Notes: a model not told the origin generated them from the letters alone. A stretch of 64,000 nucleotides of DNA from Sphingopyxis chilensis (GCF_035930445.1 NZ_CP142394.1:1273501-1337500); one strand, 5' to 3'. Shown: positions 15,755 to 25,516, numbered from the stretch's first letter. Made by a program: numbers and translations.

Positions 15755-18004
15755 CTAATATTTGAACCCGAGCGTCAGGCCGACCTCGCGCGGGGGCGCA
15801 TGCGCGACCCCATAGCCATTGTCGTTGACCGCCGACCCCGCGGCATAGGCGGTATTCGTGAGATTGCGCACGAAGAGCGTGGCGCGGACCGGGCTGCCTT
15901 GCGGCGTGAAGCTCGCCGACGCGTTCCACACGCCATATTTGTCCTGCCGCATATAGCCCATGACATCGTGCCGGTAGGATGCCGAATAATTGTAGCCGAT
16001 GTGGAAGTCCGCCTCGCCGCCGGCGATCTCGGGCGAATAGTCGAGCCCCCCCGACAGAATCCATTCGGGCGACCGGATCAGTCGCTGCCCGCTCGCGTCG
16101 GCGTTCGTGGAAACCGGCTGACCGTCGACGAGCGGAAAGGTCTGCGCCGCCGCGTAGCTGTCGTATCGGGCGCGCGGCAGCCATGAACCGCCGCCCGAGA
16201 GCTTGAGGTCGGGCGCGACCTTGACCGATCCGTCGAAGTCGAGCCCGTAGATGGTCGCCTTTGCCGCATTGGTCGTCACGATCGCATTGTTGACATAGCT
16301 TTGGACCTGAAGGTCCTTATATTTATAGTGAAATCCCGAGAGGTTCAGCGCGAAGAGGCGATCGGCATATTTGAATCCGGCCTCGAAGGCGTCGAGATGC
16401 TCGGGATCGACCGGCGCGCCGGGCGCGCGCGGCACGATGACGCCGTTCACGCGCTGGTTGAACGACGAATAGGACAAGAGCCCGCTCTTGTAGCCCTGGC
16501 TGAAGGTCGAATAGAAGTTCAGGCTGTCGGTGACTTCCCACTTGATGCCGAGGCGGCTCGTCGCGGCGCTCCAACTCTTCTCGTTGGGCTCGGTGAACGG
16601 CGCGCCCTCGATGTTGGTGCCGCGGAGCGACAATGTGTCGAACGAATAGCGGATGCCCGCGAGCAGCGAGAGGCGATCGGTCAGTTTGAGCGTGCCCTCG
16701 CCATAGACCGCGAAGGAGTCGGTCTTGGCGCGGGCCAGGTAGAGGAAGGTGTCTCCCCACAGATTGGCCTCGGTCTCGTTGACGATGTGCAGGCCGTAGA
16801 CGCCCGCGATGAACGAGAAGGGACCGAAGTCGCGCGAGGCATAGTTGAACTCCTGCGAGAGGAACAGCGGCTGGCGATAGAACCAGCGAAGGTCCTGGCA
16901 GCGGCGGGCGGCAAGGCAGGTCGGCGAATAGGCGCCCTCGACGTCGCCGCGTCCTGACGGCATGACCCGCTGATAGCCCGTCAGCGAGGTGAATTTGCCG
17001 ATATCGCTGTCGAAATCGGCGCGGAGCGTCAGCGCATAGGATTTGAGATGGCTGACGGCCGGAACGTCGAAGGCGACTTGCCAGGGCTGCTCGCCGATGA
17101 CCGTGTCCGGATAGACGAGCGCGCCGTTCGCATCGCGCTGCAACGCGCGCGAACCGCGGTTCTGGATCGCGCTGCCCGTCTCGATGTCGAGATGGCTGTA
17201 GCGGGCGCTGAGCGCGACGCGGATGGACGCATTCGGTTCCCAGAGCAGTTTTGCCGCGAGATTTTCGGTGAGCGAGCGGCCATAGCGGCCGTCGGAGCCA
17301 GGGCTGATGTCGGTCAGGAAGCCCGAATGAAAGGTGCGAACGCCCGAAAGGCTGAGACCGAGCCGGTCGTCGGCGAGCGGCGCGCTGACGAACAGGCGCT
17401 GCTCATTGTTCGTGACGGCGTTCGATGTGCCGCCGCCGAAGCGGCTCAGCGTCACCGATCCATCGACCTTGAAATCCTTGAGATCGGGATCGCGCGAATA
17501 GACGAGGATCGCGCCGCCGACCGCGTTGCGCCCGAACACGGTGCCCTGCGGCCCCTTCAGAACTTCGATGCGCGAGACCATCGTGGGATCGAAAGCGAGA
17601 TTGTTCGACTGCGAGGCACTGTAGATACCGTCGATATAGACCGCCACCGGCTGCTCGATGCCGCCCGCGCTGCTGACCGCGGTGCTCGTGATGCCGCGGA
17701 TCGCGGGCTGCGCCGAGGTTGCGAGGCGCGAGAAGACGAGGCCGGGAAAGGCGTTGCCGAGATCGGTGGGCGAACGGATGCCGGCCGCGATGAGCTGGTC
17801 GCCATCCTTGACCAGGATGGTTGCCGGGACCTCGCGGATGCTTTCGGACTTTTTCTGCGCGGTCACGATGATATCGCCCGAACCCTCGGCGCCCGCGCCG
17901 TCTTCGCTCGCGGATTGCGCTGCCTCCGCCGCATGGGCGGCATGGGTTTGCGCAAGCGCCAGCAGGGCAATCCCTGCGGCCAGTATCGCCGTCTGCCTGT
18001 TCAT
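15755..18004 (-). CDS. TonB-dependent outer-membrane receptor (TBDR A)
   Basis: 749 aa. Signal peptide at about residues 1-26 (ends AHA-AE). TonB box-like start of the plug at GDIIVTAQKKSESIREVPATI, plug motif VSRIEVLKGPQGTVFGRNAVGGAI, then a 22-strand barrel ending in the aromatic C-terminus GLTLGFKY. Imports an unknown, probably hydrophobic, carbon source rather than a siderophore, given the catabolic surroundings. The DUF4334 gene lies 183 bp upstream on the same strand, so the two may be cotranscribed from the promoter region at 18641-19033. No defects seen. Confidence 0.95.
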   Translation of the reverse strand: MNRQTAILAAGIALLALAQTHAAHAAEAAQSASEDGAGAEGSGDIIVTAQKKSESIREVPATILVKDGDQLIAAGIRSPTDLGNAFPGLVFSRLATSAQPAIRGITSTAVSSAGGIEQPVAVYIDGIYSASQSNNLAFDPTMVSRIEVLKGPQGTVFGRNAVGGAILVYSRDPDLKDFKVDGSVTLSRFGGGTSNAVTNNEQRLFVSAPLADDRLGLSLSGVRTFHSGFLTDISPGSDGRYGRSLTENLAAKLLWEPNASIRVALSARYSHLDIETGSAIQNRGSRALQRDANGALVYPDTVIGEQPWQVAFDVPAVSHLKSYALTLRADFDSDIGKFTSLTGYQRVMPSGRGDVEGAYSPTCLAARRCQDLRWFYRQPLFLSQEFNYASRDFGPFSFIAGVYGLHIVNETEANLWGDTFLYLARAKTDSFAVYGEGTLKLTDRLSLLAGIRYSFDTLSLRGTNIEGAPFTEPNEKSWSAATSRLGIKWEVTDSLNFYSTFSQGYKSGLLSYSSFNQRVNGVIVPRAPGAPVDPEHLDAFEAGFKYADRLFALNLSGFHYKYKDLQVQSYVNNAIVTTNAAKATIYGLDFDGSVKVAPDLKLSGGGSWLPRARYDSYAAAQTFPLVDGQPVSTNADASGQRLIRSPEWILSGGLDYSPEIAGGEADFHIGYNYSASYRHDVMGYMRQDKYGVWNASASFTPQGSPVRATLFVRNLTNTAYAAGSAVNDNGYGVAHAPPREVGLTLGFKY

Positions 18005-18187
18005 AAATCCTCCTTGCGATGCATCGATTGTCAGGGTGTCGTCCCGCGAAGCGCGGCCCGGCTTCGGGCGCGCGCCTCCCGGTCCCGCGCCGCGCTCTTG
18101 CGCATTCGCGGGCCCATGCTTCCCATTTTTCTTGCTGCACCGGCTGGCCGCGGCGCCCCTGTGTCCTGCCGTGCGGGCGGCTGCCCG

Positions 18188-18640
18188 TCAGGCGGGCTGC
18201 TTGTCCCGGATCAGCCAGAAAAAGCCCTTCGGCTTGCCCTTCCAGTCGCCGAGTCCGATCACCAGGTCGTCGTTGACCTTGCGAAAATAGTCCATCAGCG
18301 CGCGGTCGTCATAGATCACGGCCGACTGGACCTTGCCCCAATATCCGACCTCGCGAAGCCGCGCTTCGCCCCAGTCGCCCCAGGCGTAGACCTTGCCCTC
18401 GTCGTCGGTGCGCAGCATCGGTTCGCAATGTTCGGGCGAGTTGAAGCGCTTGCCGTAGAAATTGCTGATCGTGGTCTCGCCGCGAAAGCTGCCGCCGCGC
18501 CACTGGCCGAACATGAATTCGTTCGTGGTGCCCTCCAGTTCGAGGAACAGCGGCTTGATCGTGGCATAGTCCGCGAGCTCCTGCTTCTCGACCATTTCGG
18601 CGAGGCGCTCTTGGGCGGTCAATTCTTCGGTGACACTCAT
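18188..18640 (-). CDS. GXWXG/DUF4334 domain protein (copy 1)
   Basis: 150 aa, soluble. The N-terminal GXWXG motif appears as FMFGQWRGGSF, followed by the DUF4334 domain with LMDYFRKVNDD and the C-terminal GDWKGKPKGFFWLIRD. Function of the family is unknown; a lipid- or small-ligand-binding role is only a guess. Start at 18640 has GAGAGG upstream. A close paralogue lies at 42846-43292 in another catabolic operon. It precedes TBDR A on the same strand and diverges from the Baeyer-Villiger monooxygenase. Two copies of the GAATCA-N4-TGATTC palindrome lie 112-204 bp upstream. Confidence 0.88.
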   Translation of the reverse strand: MSVTEELTAQERLAEMVEKQELADYATIKPLFLELEGTTNEFMFGQWRGGSFRGETTISNFYGKRFNSPEHCEPMLRTDDEGKVYAWGDWGEARLREVGYWGKVQSAVIYDDRALMDYFRKVNDDLVIGLGDWKGKPKGFFWLIRDKQPA

Positions 18641-18751
18641 GGTTTTTCCTCTCCCGATGGCGGCTCGCCGGCCGATGGCATTGCCTCCCCTTCGCGGGAC
18701 GGCGCAAGCGTTCGGACGGCATGCCGGACGTCGATTCAAATTTTACTTTTA

Positions 18752-18767
18752 GAATCAACGATGATTC
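18752..18767. promoter_or_regulatory. Palindrome site A: GAATCA-ACGA-TGATTC
   Basis: Perfect 6-bp arms with a 4-base centre. It matches, with the same spacing, sites at 18829, 29759 and 38652. Lies 112 bp upstream of the DUF4334 start. Probable operator of a shared TetR-type regulator. Confidence 0.65.
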
Positions 18768-18828
18768 CAAAATATGCGCGACGGTGCGATTGGCAAGCAC
18801 TATCTCATCCAAATATGGTCTGAATCGG

Positions 18829-18844
18829 AAATCATGTATGATTC
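18829..18844. promoter_or_regulatory. Palindrome site B: AAATCA-TGTA-TGATTC
   Basis: One mismatch from the symmetric consensus, spacing 4. It is followed by CTGATT, so the 12-base string TGATTCCTGATT is identical to that at site C (29769). Confidence 0.6.
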
Positions 18845-18927
18845 CTGATTTAATGGATGACGCTTGCCAGGGGTCCGAGTGCGCATATGTCTCCCGCCGC
18901 TTCGGCGGTGCAGCATATTGACGCCTT

Positions 18928-18955
18928 TTGTCATTCAAATGGCGCGATATGACAA
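18928..18955. promoter_or_regulatory. Element TTGTCAT-N14-ATGACAA upstream of the monooxygenase
   Basis: Inverted repeat extended to TTTTGTCAT (18926-18934) and ATGACAAAA (18949-18957), with GGCGC in the spacer. Ends about 77 bp before the monooxygenase start. A matching element at 22805-22832 lies between the AraC gene and the CoA ligase operon, so the AraC protein is the likely binder. Confidence 0.65.
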
Positions 18956-19033
18956 AATCCGGTTTGCGTTTCCGGAATAGACTTGTCGCCAACGTCGGTG
19001 ATGAGACCGGCATAATGAATGGAAGGAGAGGGT

Positions 19034-20839
19034 ATGGCTGCCTTACCGCAGGACGTGACCTATGATGGGGTCGATGTCGAATTTCTTCGCCGGAAATATA
19101 CCGAGGAACGCGCCAAGCGGCTCAACCCCAAGGGAAACAGCCAATATGTCGAGGTGACCGGCGACTTTAGCCGCTACATCGACGATCCTTATGTCGACGG
19201 CCCGCTGGTCCGCGACGCGCTCGACGAGACGGTCGAGGCACTCGTGATCGGTGGCGGTTTCGGCGGCCTTCTCGCGGCGGCGGAACTGCACAAGATCGGC
19301 GTCACCGACATTCGCATCGTCGAAAAGGCCGGCGATTTCGGCGGCACCTGGTACTGGAACCGCTATCCCGGCGCCCAGTGCGACATCGAATCCTATATCT
19401 ACATGCCGCTGCTCGAAGAGACGGGCTATGTCCCGACCGAGAAATATGCCTATGCGGCCGAACTGTTCGAACATGCCCGCCGGATCGGCGAGCATTACGA
19501 CCTCTATTCCCGCGCGCTGTTCCAGACCCAGGTCGTCGATCTGACCTGGGACGAGGCGGCGGCGCATTGGGTCGCCACCACCGACCATGGCGATACGGTC
19601 AGGGCGCGCTGGGTGCTGTCGGCGTCGGGGCCGCTCAACCGGCCCAAGCTGCCCGGCATTCCCGGGATCGACACGTTCAAGGGGCACACATTCCATACCA
19701 GCCGGTGGGACTATGCCTATACCGGCGGGGACAGCCGGGGCGCGATGACGGGCCTTGCCGACAAGCGCATCGCGATCATCGGCACCGGCGCGACCGCCAT
19801 CCAGTGCGTTCCCTATACCGCGCGCGATGCCGCGCATCTCTATGTCGTGCAAAGGACCCCGTCGACCGTCGATGTGCGCGGCAACCGCCCGACCGATCCC
19901 GACTGGGCTAACGGGCTGAAGCCCGGATGGCAGCGCGAGCGGATGGACAATTTCAATGTGCTCGTATCGGGGCAGCGTGCCGAGGTCGACCTGGTGCATG
20001 ACGGCTGGACCGACCTCTTCCGCGACATGGTTACGTCCTGGATGCCGGAGGATCCGACGTCCGTCGCTCCCGAGGAACTGGCGCGGCTCACCGAGCTTGC
20101 CGACTTTCGCAAGGGCGACAAGATCCGCGCCCGGATCGACGATGTCGTCACCAACCAGCAGGCGGCCGAGGGATTGAAACCCTGGTACGGCATGCTGTGC
20201 AAGCGGCCGACCTTCCACGACGATTATCTCCAGGCCTTCAACCAGCCCAATGTGACGCTGGTCGACACCGAGGGGCGCGGGCTCGACCGGATTACCGAGA
20301 CCGGCATCGTTTTCGACGGCGTCGAATATCCCGTCGACTGCATCATTTTCGCGACCGGCTTCGAATCCGGCACCAACTATGCCCGCCGCGCCGCGATGGA
20401 AGTTCGGGGCCGCGACGGCAAGCGGATGACCGACCATTTCGCGAACGGCATGCGGACCTTTCACGGCTTCTACACCGACGGCTTCCCCAATTTCTTCATG
20501 CTGGGATTGAGCCAGAACGGCTTCAAGCCGAACGTGACCGACATGCTGGCGGAACAGGCGGAGCATATTAGCGCGCTGATCGCCGCGGCGCGGTCGGAGG
20601 GCAAGGCCGGCATCGAGGCGACGAGCGATGCGGTCGATGACTGGGTCCGGACGATCCGCGAAAAATCGCAGCGCTCGCGCAAGTTCCTCGCGACCTGCAC
20701 GCCGGGCTATTATGGCGGCGACGGCAACATCGACGAGGGGCTTCTGATCGACACTTATGGCGATGGGTCGATCGCCTTTTCGGCGCTGCTGCAGGCTTGG
20801 CGTGCGGCGGGCGACCGCGCCGGATTGAAGGTATTCTGA
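19034..20839 (+). CDS. Type I Baeyer-Villiger monooxygenase
   Basis: 601 aa FAD- and NADPH-dependent enzyme inserting oxygen beside a ketone to give an ester or lactone. First Rossmann motif GGGFGG (residues 73-78), the BVMO-specific GGTWYWNRYPGAQCD (103-117), the fingerprint FKGHTFHTSRWD (215-226, FxGxxxHxxxW[P/D]), and second Rossmann motif GTGATA (250-255). The roughly 70-residue N-terminal extension is like that of cyclopentadecanone- or steroid-type enzymes. Start at 19034 has AAGGAG about seven bases upstream. An SDR follows after one base, so they form an operon. The ketone substrate is not determinable, but the downstream cluster suits a cyclic ketone. Confidence 0.93.
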   Translation: MAALPQDVTYDGVDVEFLRRKYTEERAKRLNPKGNSQYVEVTGDFSRYIDDPYVDGPLVRDALDETVEALVIGGGFGGLLAAAELHKIGVTDIRIVEKAGDFGGTWYWNRYPGAQCDIESYIYMPLLEETGYVPTEKYAYAAELFEHARRIGEHYDLYSRALFQTQVVDLTWDEAAAHWVATTDHGDTVRARWVLSASGPLNRPKLPGIPGIDTFKGHTFHTSRWDYAYTGGDSRGAMTGLADKRIAIIGTGATAIQCVPYTARDAAHLYVVQRTPSTVDVRGNRPTDPDWANGLKPGWQRERMDNFNVLVSGQRAEVDLVHDGWTDLFRDMVTSWMPEDPTSVAPEELARLTELADFRKGDKIRARIDDVVTNQQAAEGLKPWYGMLCKRPTFHDDYLQAFNQPNVTLVDTEGRGLDRITETGIVFDGVEYPVDCIIFATGFESGTNYARRAAMEVRGRDGKRMTDHFANGMRTFHGFYTDGFPNFFMLGLSQNGFKPNVTDMLAEQAEHISALIAAARSEGKAGIEATSDAVDDWVRTIREKSQRSRKFLATCTPGYYGGDGNIDEGLLIDTYGDGSIAFSALLQAWRAAGDRAGLKVF

Positions 20840-20840
20840 T

Positions 20841-21617
20841 ATGGGCAAGCTCGAAGGAAAAACCGCGATCGTCACCGGCGCTGCGAGCGGGCTCGGCGAA
20901 GCGACCGCGCGCCGCTTCGCGCAGGAAGGCGCGAGGGTCCTCCTCACCGACATCTCGGACGAAGGCGCGGCGGTCGCCCGCGACATCGGCGGGGATGCGC
21001 AATTTCTCCCCCAGGACGTCGCGAACGAAGCGCGCTGGGCGGAAGTGGTCGGCCATGCCGAACAGAATTGGGGGCGGCTCGACGTCCTCGTCAACAATGC
21101 GGGCATTTCGATGTTCGGGCTCGTCACCGACCTCAGCTACGCGCAGTGGCGCCGCTGCATCGAAGTCGATCTCGACAGCGTTTTTCTCGGCACGCGCGCC
21201 GCGATCCCGCTGATGCGCCGCAGCGGCGGCGGGTCGATCATCAACATCTCGTCGATGGCCGGCATGACGGGGCAGCGCGCGCTTTCGGCCTATTGCGCCG
21301 CGAAGGGCGGGGTGCGTTTTTTCAGCAAGGCGGTGGCGCTCGAATGCGCCGCGGCGCGCGACAATATCCGGGTCAATTCGGTGCATCCCGGCATCATCGA
21401 CACGCCGATCTTCCATGCGACCGAAGCCGATGAGCGGCGCTCGCCCGTCGGCGCCGAGCCGATGGATGTCGGGCCGATGGCGGCGTTTGCCGTGCCGATG
21501 GGGCGTCCGGGCGTGCCCGACGACATCGCCGGCGCTTGCCTCTATCTGGCCTCGGACGACGCGCGCTATGTCACCGGCACCGAACTCGTCGTTGACGGTG
21601 GATTTTGCGCAGCTTGA
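20841..21617 (+). CDS. SDR dehydrogenase, probable alcohol-to-ketone step
   Basis: 258 aa classical SDR: TGAASGLG cofactor motif, Asp42 after the second strand (LLTDIS) favouring NAD, NNAG, catalytic Ser in INISSMAG and YCAAK. C-terminal DGGFCAA matches the 3-oxoacyl-reductase/cyclohexanol-dehydrogenase group. It begins one base after the monooxygenase stop, so translation is coupled. The natural role is oxidation of a secondary alcohol to the ketone used by the monooxygenase. Catalytic residues are complete. Confidence 0.92.
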   Translation: MGKLEGKTAIVTGAASGLGEATARRFAQEGARVLLTDISDEGAAVARDIGGDAQFLPQDVANEARWAEVVGHAEQNWGRLDVLVNNAGISMFGLVTDLSYAQWRRCIEVDLDSVFLGTRAAIPLMRRSGGGSIINISSMAGMTGQRALSAYCAAKGGVRFFSKAVALECAAARDNIRVNSVHPGIIDTPIFHATEADERRSPVGAEPMDVGPMAAFAVPMGRPGVPDDIAGACLYLASDDARYVTGTELVVDGGFCAA

Positions 21618-21760
21618 GCTTGGCATGACGCCGGCCCCCGCTTTCGATCGCCTTACAGGCGCTCGGGATTAGCTCTCGCAAGGGGCCGAAGGCGGGGGCT
21701 GCGGGCGGTTCCGAACCTGTCGGCGGGGATCGGGCCAGCCCTTCCTCTTTTTTTGCCGCG

Positions 21761-22783
21761 CTACGGGCGCGGGACGGCGCCGCTGTCCTGCTGGCGCGCG
21801 GCGAACTGCCGGACGCCGATGTCCATATGCGTGCGCAGGAAGCGCGATGCCGCGCTCGCATCGCTATATCCCAGCCGATAAGCGAGCAAGGTCAGGTTCG
21901 GCCGCTTTTCAGTGCGGAAATAATCGTCCACCACCCGGCGGCGCGCCGCATCGAGCCGCTCGCTGAAGTTCGTCCCCTTTTGCTCGAGGCTTCTTTGCAA
22001 GGTGCGGCGGCTCACGCGAAGCAGCATCGCGATGCGGGCGATGCTCGCCTCGCCCGATGCCAGATTGGCGGCGATCATCTGATCCACCTGGCCCACGAAA
22101 TCGACCGGCATCGCGCGCCGGACGCTTTCGAGATGCTGCTCCAGAAAGGCCAGTAGATGGGCATTGCCGTGCGGGGTGGGGCGACGGATGTCGTCGCGGC
22201 TGACGACGACGGCCGACCGCTCGGCGCCATATTCGAGGGGACAGCGGAACAGCTGGCGGTGGATGCGGTAGTCGCCCGGCGCCGAATGCTGGAACTCGGC
22301 GCGAAGCGGCGACCAGTTTTCCCCCAGAATGAGCCGCCCGAGCCGGGTCGAGAGAAGCATGATCGACTCGATGAACTGCGTTCCTCCATAGCGTGCCGGG
22401 ACCAGGAGAACGTGCCGGATCGCCACCTCGTCGCCGTCCCTGTCGAGCGTCGACGTCACCGCCCGGCTCTCGAGATCGCCAAAGCGTGCGTTCACGCGGA
22501 TCGCGTCGGCCATCGTCGGGCAATGGTCCCACAGCAGGCTCAAGGGGCCGTAGCCACGAATATTGCCCCATTGGGCAAAGGCGACGCCGAGGTCGGGGCG
22601 CCCCGCGACGGCCGCACAAATCTGGAGCATATCGACGATCGCATGCGCCGGCACGCGTTCGGCGTGCGCGGCGGACGCCGCGATCGCGCGCAGTTCGTCA
22701 TCGAGAATGGCATCCAGATCCAGTCCCGACATGCGCGCGAAACTGATGAACTGGCGCAGCGCTCCGGCGTCGGCGTCGTCCAC
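21761..22783 (-). CDS. AraC family regulator with arabinose-binding-like N-terminal domain
   Basis: 340 aa. N-terminal part (LDLDAILDDELRAIA, WGNIRGYGPLSLLWDHCPTM) matches the Arabinose_bd-type regulators that often control oxidative catabolic genes. C-terminal HTH_18: SIARIAMLLRVSRRTLQRSLEQ and LLAYRLGYSDASAASRFLR. GTG start at 22783 with GGAGAGG five bases upstream. It sits between the monooxygenase-SDR operon and the ligase-hydrolase-ADH-ALDH operon, and a shared 28-bp element precedes both, making it the best candidate activator of both. Confidence 0.9.
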   Translation of the reverse strand: MDDADAGALRQFISFARMSGLDLDAILDDELRAIAASAAHAERVPAHAIVDMLQICAAVAGRPDLGVAFAQWGNIRGYGPLSLLWDHCPTMADAIRVNARFGDLESRAVTSTLDRDGDEVAIRHVLLVPARYGGTQFIESIMLLSTRLGRLILGENWSPLRAEFQHSAPGDYRIHRQLFRCPLEYGAERSAVVVSRDDIRRPTPHGNAHLLAFLEQHLESVRRAMPVDFVGQVDQMIAANLASGEASIARIAMLLRVSRRTLQRSLEQKGTNFSERLDAARRRVVDDYFRTEKRPNLTLLAYRLGYSDASAASRFLRTHMDIGVRQFAARQQDSGAVPRP

Positions 22784-22804
22784 GATCCTCTCCTTTGGCG
22801 CAGC

Positions 22805-22832
22805 TTGTCATGATCGAGGCGCAATATGTCAA
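22805..22832. promoter_or_regulatory. Element TTGTCAT-N14-ATGTCAA before the CoA ligase operon
   Basis: Same length and spacing as 18928-18955, one mismatch in the right arm, and the same GGCGC-N-AT in the spacer. It lies between the divergent AraC (22783) and ligase (22891) genes, 58 bp from the ligase start. Confidence 0.62.
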
Positions 22833-22890
22833 GATGAATGACCCCCGACAGCCCATGTTGACGGCAAATAATGACGAAGAGGAGAGAGTG

Positions 22891-24531
22891 ATGACGGGCG
22901 CGACGAGCCTCGGAGATGCGGCAAGCGGCGTTGCGGACGCTTATGTCGAAGGTCCCGGCGATAGCCCGTTGCTGGAAATCACGATCGGCGAAGCGCTGCG
23001 CCAGGCCGCATCGGACTGGCCGCAAGCTGATGCGCTCATATCGAGCGCCGAGGGTGTGCGCTGGTCCTTCGCGGACTTCGACGCACGCGTCGACCGGCTG
23101 GCGGCGGGCCTCCTGCATCTGGGGCTGCGGTGCGGCGACCGCGTGGCGATCTGGGCACCCAATTGCGCGGCCTGGACCCTGCTGCAATTTGCGACGGCGC
23201 GCGCCGGACTGGTCTTCGTCACCTTCAACACCGCCTATCGCCGGCAGGAACTCGCGCATGTGCTGGCGCTCTCGCAGGCCCGCGCGCTGGTCAGCGTCAA
23301 GGGGTTCAAGGACATCGATTATGCCGAGGAACTGGCACAGATCGAGGCGCCCGCGCTGGAATGGCGTATCATGCTGGACGAACCGGCTCCCGAGGGATGG
23401 CTGCGGTTTGACGATATATCGTCGGGCGACCTGGCGATCCTGGACGATGTCGCCCCCGACCCGCGCGACGCCGTCAATATCCAGTTCACCAGCGGCACGA
23501 CGGGGCGGCCGAAAGGCGTCACGCTCTCGCACCGCAACATCCTCAACAATGGCGCGGCGGTCGGCGTTCGCGCGGGGCTGCGCGCGGGCGACCGGCTCTG
23601 CATTCCCGTCCCGCTCTATCATTGCTTCGGCATGGTGATGGGAAATCTCGCCTGCGTGACGCACGGTGCGGCGATGGTCTATCCCGCGCCGGGCTTCGAC
23701 CCGGTGGCCAGCCTTCGCAGCATCGCGAATGAGCGATGCACCCATTGCTACGGCGTGCCGACGATGTTCATCGCGATGCTCGCCGTGCCGGACTTCGGCG
23801 CCTATGACCTCGGCTCGCTGCGGGGCGGGATCATGGCGGGCGCGACCTGCCCGGTGGAGGTCATGCGGCGCGTGATCGATCGCATGCATATGGGCGATAT
23901 CACCATCGCCTATGGAATGACCGAGACCAGCCCCGTCAGCACCCAGACCCTCCCCGACGATCCGCTCGAGGCGCGGATCGAAACGGTGGGCCGGGTGATG
24001 CCGCATCTTGAGGTCAAGATCGTCGACGAAGCGGGGCGCACCGTGCCGCGCGGGGTCGAAGGCGAATTGTGCACGCGCGGCTATTCGGTGATGAGCGGCT
24101 ATTGGAACGATCCGGAGGCCACCGCCAACGCGATCGATGCCGACGGCTTTATGCACTCGGGCGACCTCGCGTCGATCGACGGCGAGGGATTTGTCCGCAT
24201 CACCGGCCGCGCGAAGGACATGATCATTCGCGGCGGGGAAAATATCAGCCCGCGCGAAATCGAGGAATATCTCTACAGCCATCCCGACGTGACCGATGTC
24301 GCCGTCATCGGCGTGAGCGACCCGAAGTTGGGCGAGGCCGTATGCGCGTGGATCGTTCGGGCGCCGGGATCGGCGCTCGGTGCCGCGGACGTCGCGGCCT
24401 ATTGCAAGGGACAATTGGCGCATTTCAAGACGCCCGCGATCGTCCGCTTCGTGGACGCCTTGCCGATGACGCCGTCGGGCAAGGTCCAGAAATATCTGAT
24501 GCGGACCGCCGAGCGCGACCGCTCGCAATGA
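22891..24531 (+). CDS. Acyl-CoA ligase (AMP-forming), FadD/FCS type
   Basis: 546 aa. ATP loop [11 protein letters not shown] from Phe199, adenylation motif AYGMTETSP, hinge [20 protein letters not shown], catalytic Lys in [13 protein letters not shown]. Long N-terminal region typical of fatty-acyl/2,3-dihydroxybenzoate-like ligases. Start at 22891 follows GAGGAGAGAG; the open frame extends to 22795 through the regulatory element and is not credible there. First gene of a four-gene operon (hydrolase, ADH, ALDH), so the substrate is probably the mono- or dicarboxylic acid produced by the aldehyde dehydrogenase. Confidence 0.92.
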   Translation: MTGATSLGDAASGVADAYVEGPGDSPLLEITIGEALRQAASDWPQADALISSAEGVRWSFADFDARVDRLAAGLLHLGLRCGDRVAIWAPNCAAWTLLQFATARAGLVFVTFNTAYRRQELAHVLALSQARALVSVKGFKDIDYAEELAQIEAPALEWRIMLDEPAPEGWLRFDDISSGDLAILDDVAPDPRDAVNIQFTSGTTGRPKGVTLSHRNILNNGAAVGVRAGLRAGDRLCIPVPLYHCFGMVMGNLACVTHGAAMVYPAPGFDPVASLRSIANERCTHCYGVPTMFIAMLAVPDFGAYDLGSLRGGIMAGATCPVEVMRRVIDRMHMGDITIAYGMTETSPVSTQTLPDDPLEARIETVGRVMPHLEVKIVDEAGRTVPRGVEGELCTRGYSVMSGYWNDPEATANAIDADGFMHSGDLASIDGEGFVRITGRAKDMIIRGGENISPREIEEYLYSHPDVTDVAVIGVSDPKLGEAVCAWIVRAPGSALGAADVAAYCKGQLAHFKTPAIVRFVDALPMTPSGKVQKYLMRTAERDRSQ

Positions 24532-24616
24532 GCGCGGGCGCGCCGGATCCGAAAGAAATGGGAGACATATCGGTGAGAAGGATGACCATGGTCGGGGCAA
24601 TATCGGGCGTTCTCCA

Positions 24617-25516
24617 GTGAGCGCGCCTGCAATCGATCCCGAAATGGTCGCGATCGCGGCGGCGCTGGCCGGCGGCTCGGGTCCGAGCATCCTGAGCGGC
24701 GAGGTCGCCCCGATCCGGGCGCTGCTCTCGCAGCTTTCGCCCAAGGGCGGGCCCGAGATGGTCCGTGTCGAGGATTGTGACATCGGCGGCGTTCCGGTCC
24801 GCGTCTACACGCCGCAAGAAGCCGCGCGCGGCACGATCATCCTCTTTCACGGCGGCGGCTGGACGGTCGGCAGCGTTGCCGACTACGACCATTTCGCACG
24901 CTCGCTTGCCGAGTTGACCGGGCACGATGTCGTATCGGTGGAATATCGGCTGGCCCCGGAAAATCCCTTTCCCGCGGCGGTCGAGGACGCCTGGGCGGTG
25001 GTCGGCGAGATCGAGGCCGACGGCCCGCTGTTCCTGCTCGGCGACAGCGCCGGCGGCAATCTCGCCGCGGTAACGGCGCAGATCGCGCGCGATCGCGGCG
25101 CCCCCCGGATCGACGGGCAGATATTGATCTATCCCTCGGTCGCCGGCGATGTAGACGGGGCTTCGATGCACGCCTTCGTGCCGCCCTTGATGGGGCGGGA
25201 CGAAATCGCGGCCTATTATGATCTTTATGTTCCCGATCGCGCCGACCGCTCGGACATCCGCTTCGCGCCGCTGGCGGGACGGCTCGAAAATCTCCCGCCC
25301 GCGCTCGTCGTCACGGCGGGGCAGGACTTGTTCGCCGACGAGGGCGCCCGCTATGCGGATGCGCTCGCGCAGGCGGGCGTGCCGGTTGTCCGGCACGAGG
25401 AGCCCGGTGCCTTCCACGCCTTCCTGACCCTGTTTCCGGCCACCCAGGCGTCCGCGCGCAGCCGCGCGGCGATCGGCGACTTCATCGCCGGAGCCGGGAA
25501 GGGAGCGCGCGAATGA
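24617..25516 (+). CDS. Alpha/beta hydrolase, hormone-sensitive-lipase family
   Basis: 299 aa esterase/lactonase. Oxyanion-hole motif FHGGGW, nucleophile elbow GDSAGGN, Asp in AGQDLFADE and His in PGAFHAF form the HSL-family (acetyl-esterase/Aes-like) catalytic set. In this context it would open the lactone or cleave the ester made by the monooxygenase. GTG start at 24617 has only a weak ribosome binding site; Met at 24644 is an alternative. Its stop overlaps the ADH start (ATGA). Cytoplasmic. Confidence 0.9.
   Translation: MSAPAIDPEMVAIAAALAGGSGPSILSGEVAPIRALLSQLSPKGGPEMVRVEDCDIGGVPVRVYTPQEAARGTIILFHGGGWTVGSVADYDHFARSLAELTGHDVVSVEYRLAPENPFPAAVEDAWAVVGEIEADGPLFLLGDSAGGNLAAVTAQIARDRGAPRIDGQILIYPSVAGDVDGASMHAFVPPLMGRDEIAAYYDLYVPDRADRSDIRFAPLAGRLENLPPALVVTAGQDLFADEGARYADALAQAGVPVVRHEEPGAFHAFLTLFPATQASARSRAAIGDFIAGAGKGARE

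Larger units (their letters stand above)
18641..19033. other. Divergent regulatory region, DUF4334/TBDR A versus monooxygenase
   Basis: 393 AT-rich bases with no gene. They hold two copies of the GAATCA-type palindrome (18752-18767, 18829-18844), nearer the leftward gene, and the TTGTCAT...ATGACAA element (18928-18955), nearer the monooxygenase. Two different regulators probably act here. Confidence 0.65.

Noticed and set aside
18733..18756. GATTC-N14-GAATC inverted repeat left of site A
   Set aside because: Short arms and a spacing not seen at the other three regions; likely incidental in AT-rich DNA.
19043..21127. 694-aa open frame antisense to the monooxygenase and SDR
   Set aside because: Shadow of two genes with complete motifs; no ribosome binding site.
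22540..24783. 747-aa open frame antisense to the CoA ligase
   Set aside because: Shadow; the sense strand carries all ligase motifs.
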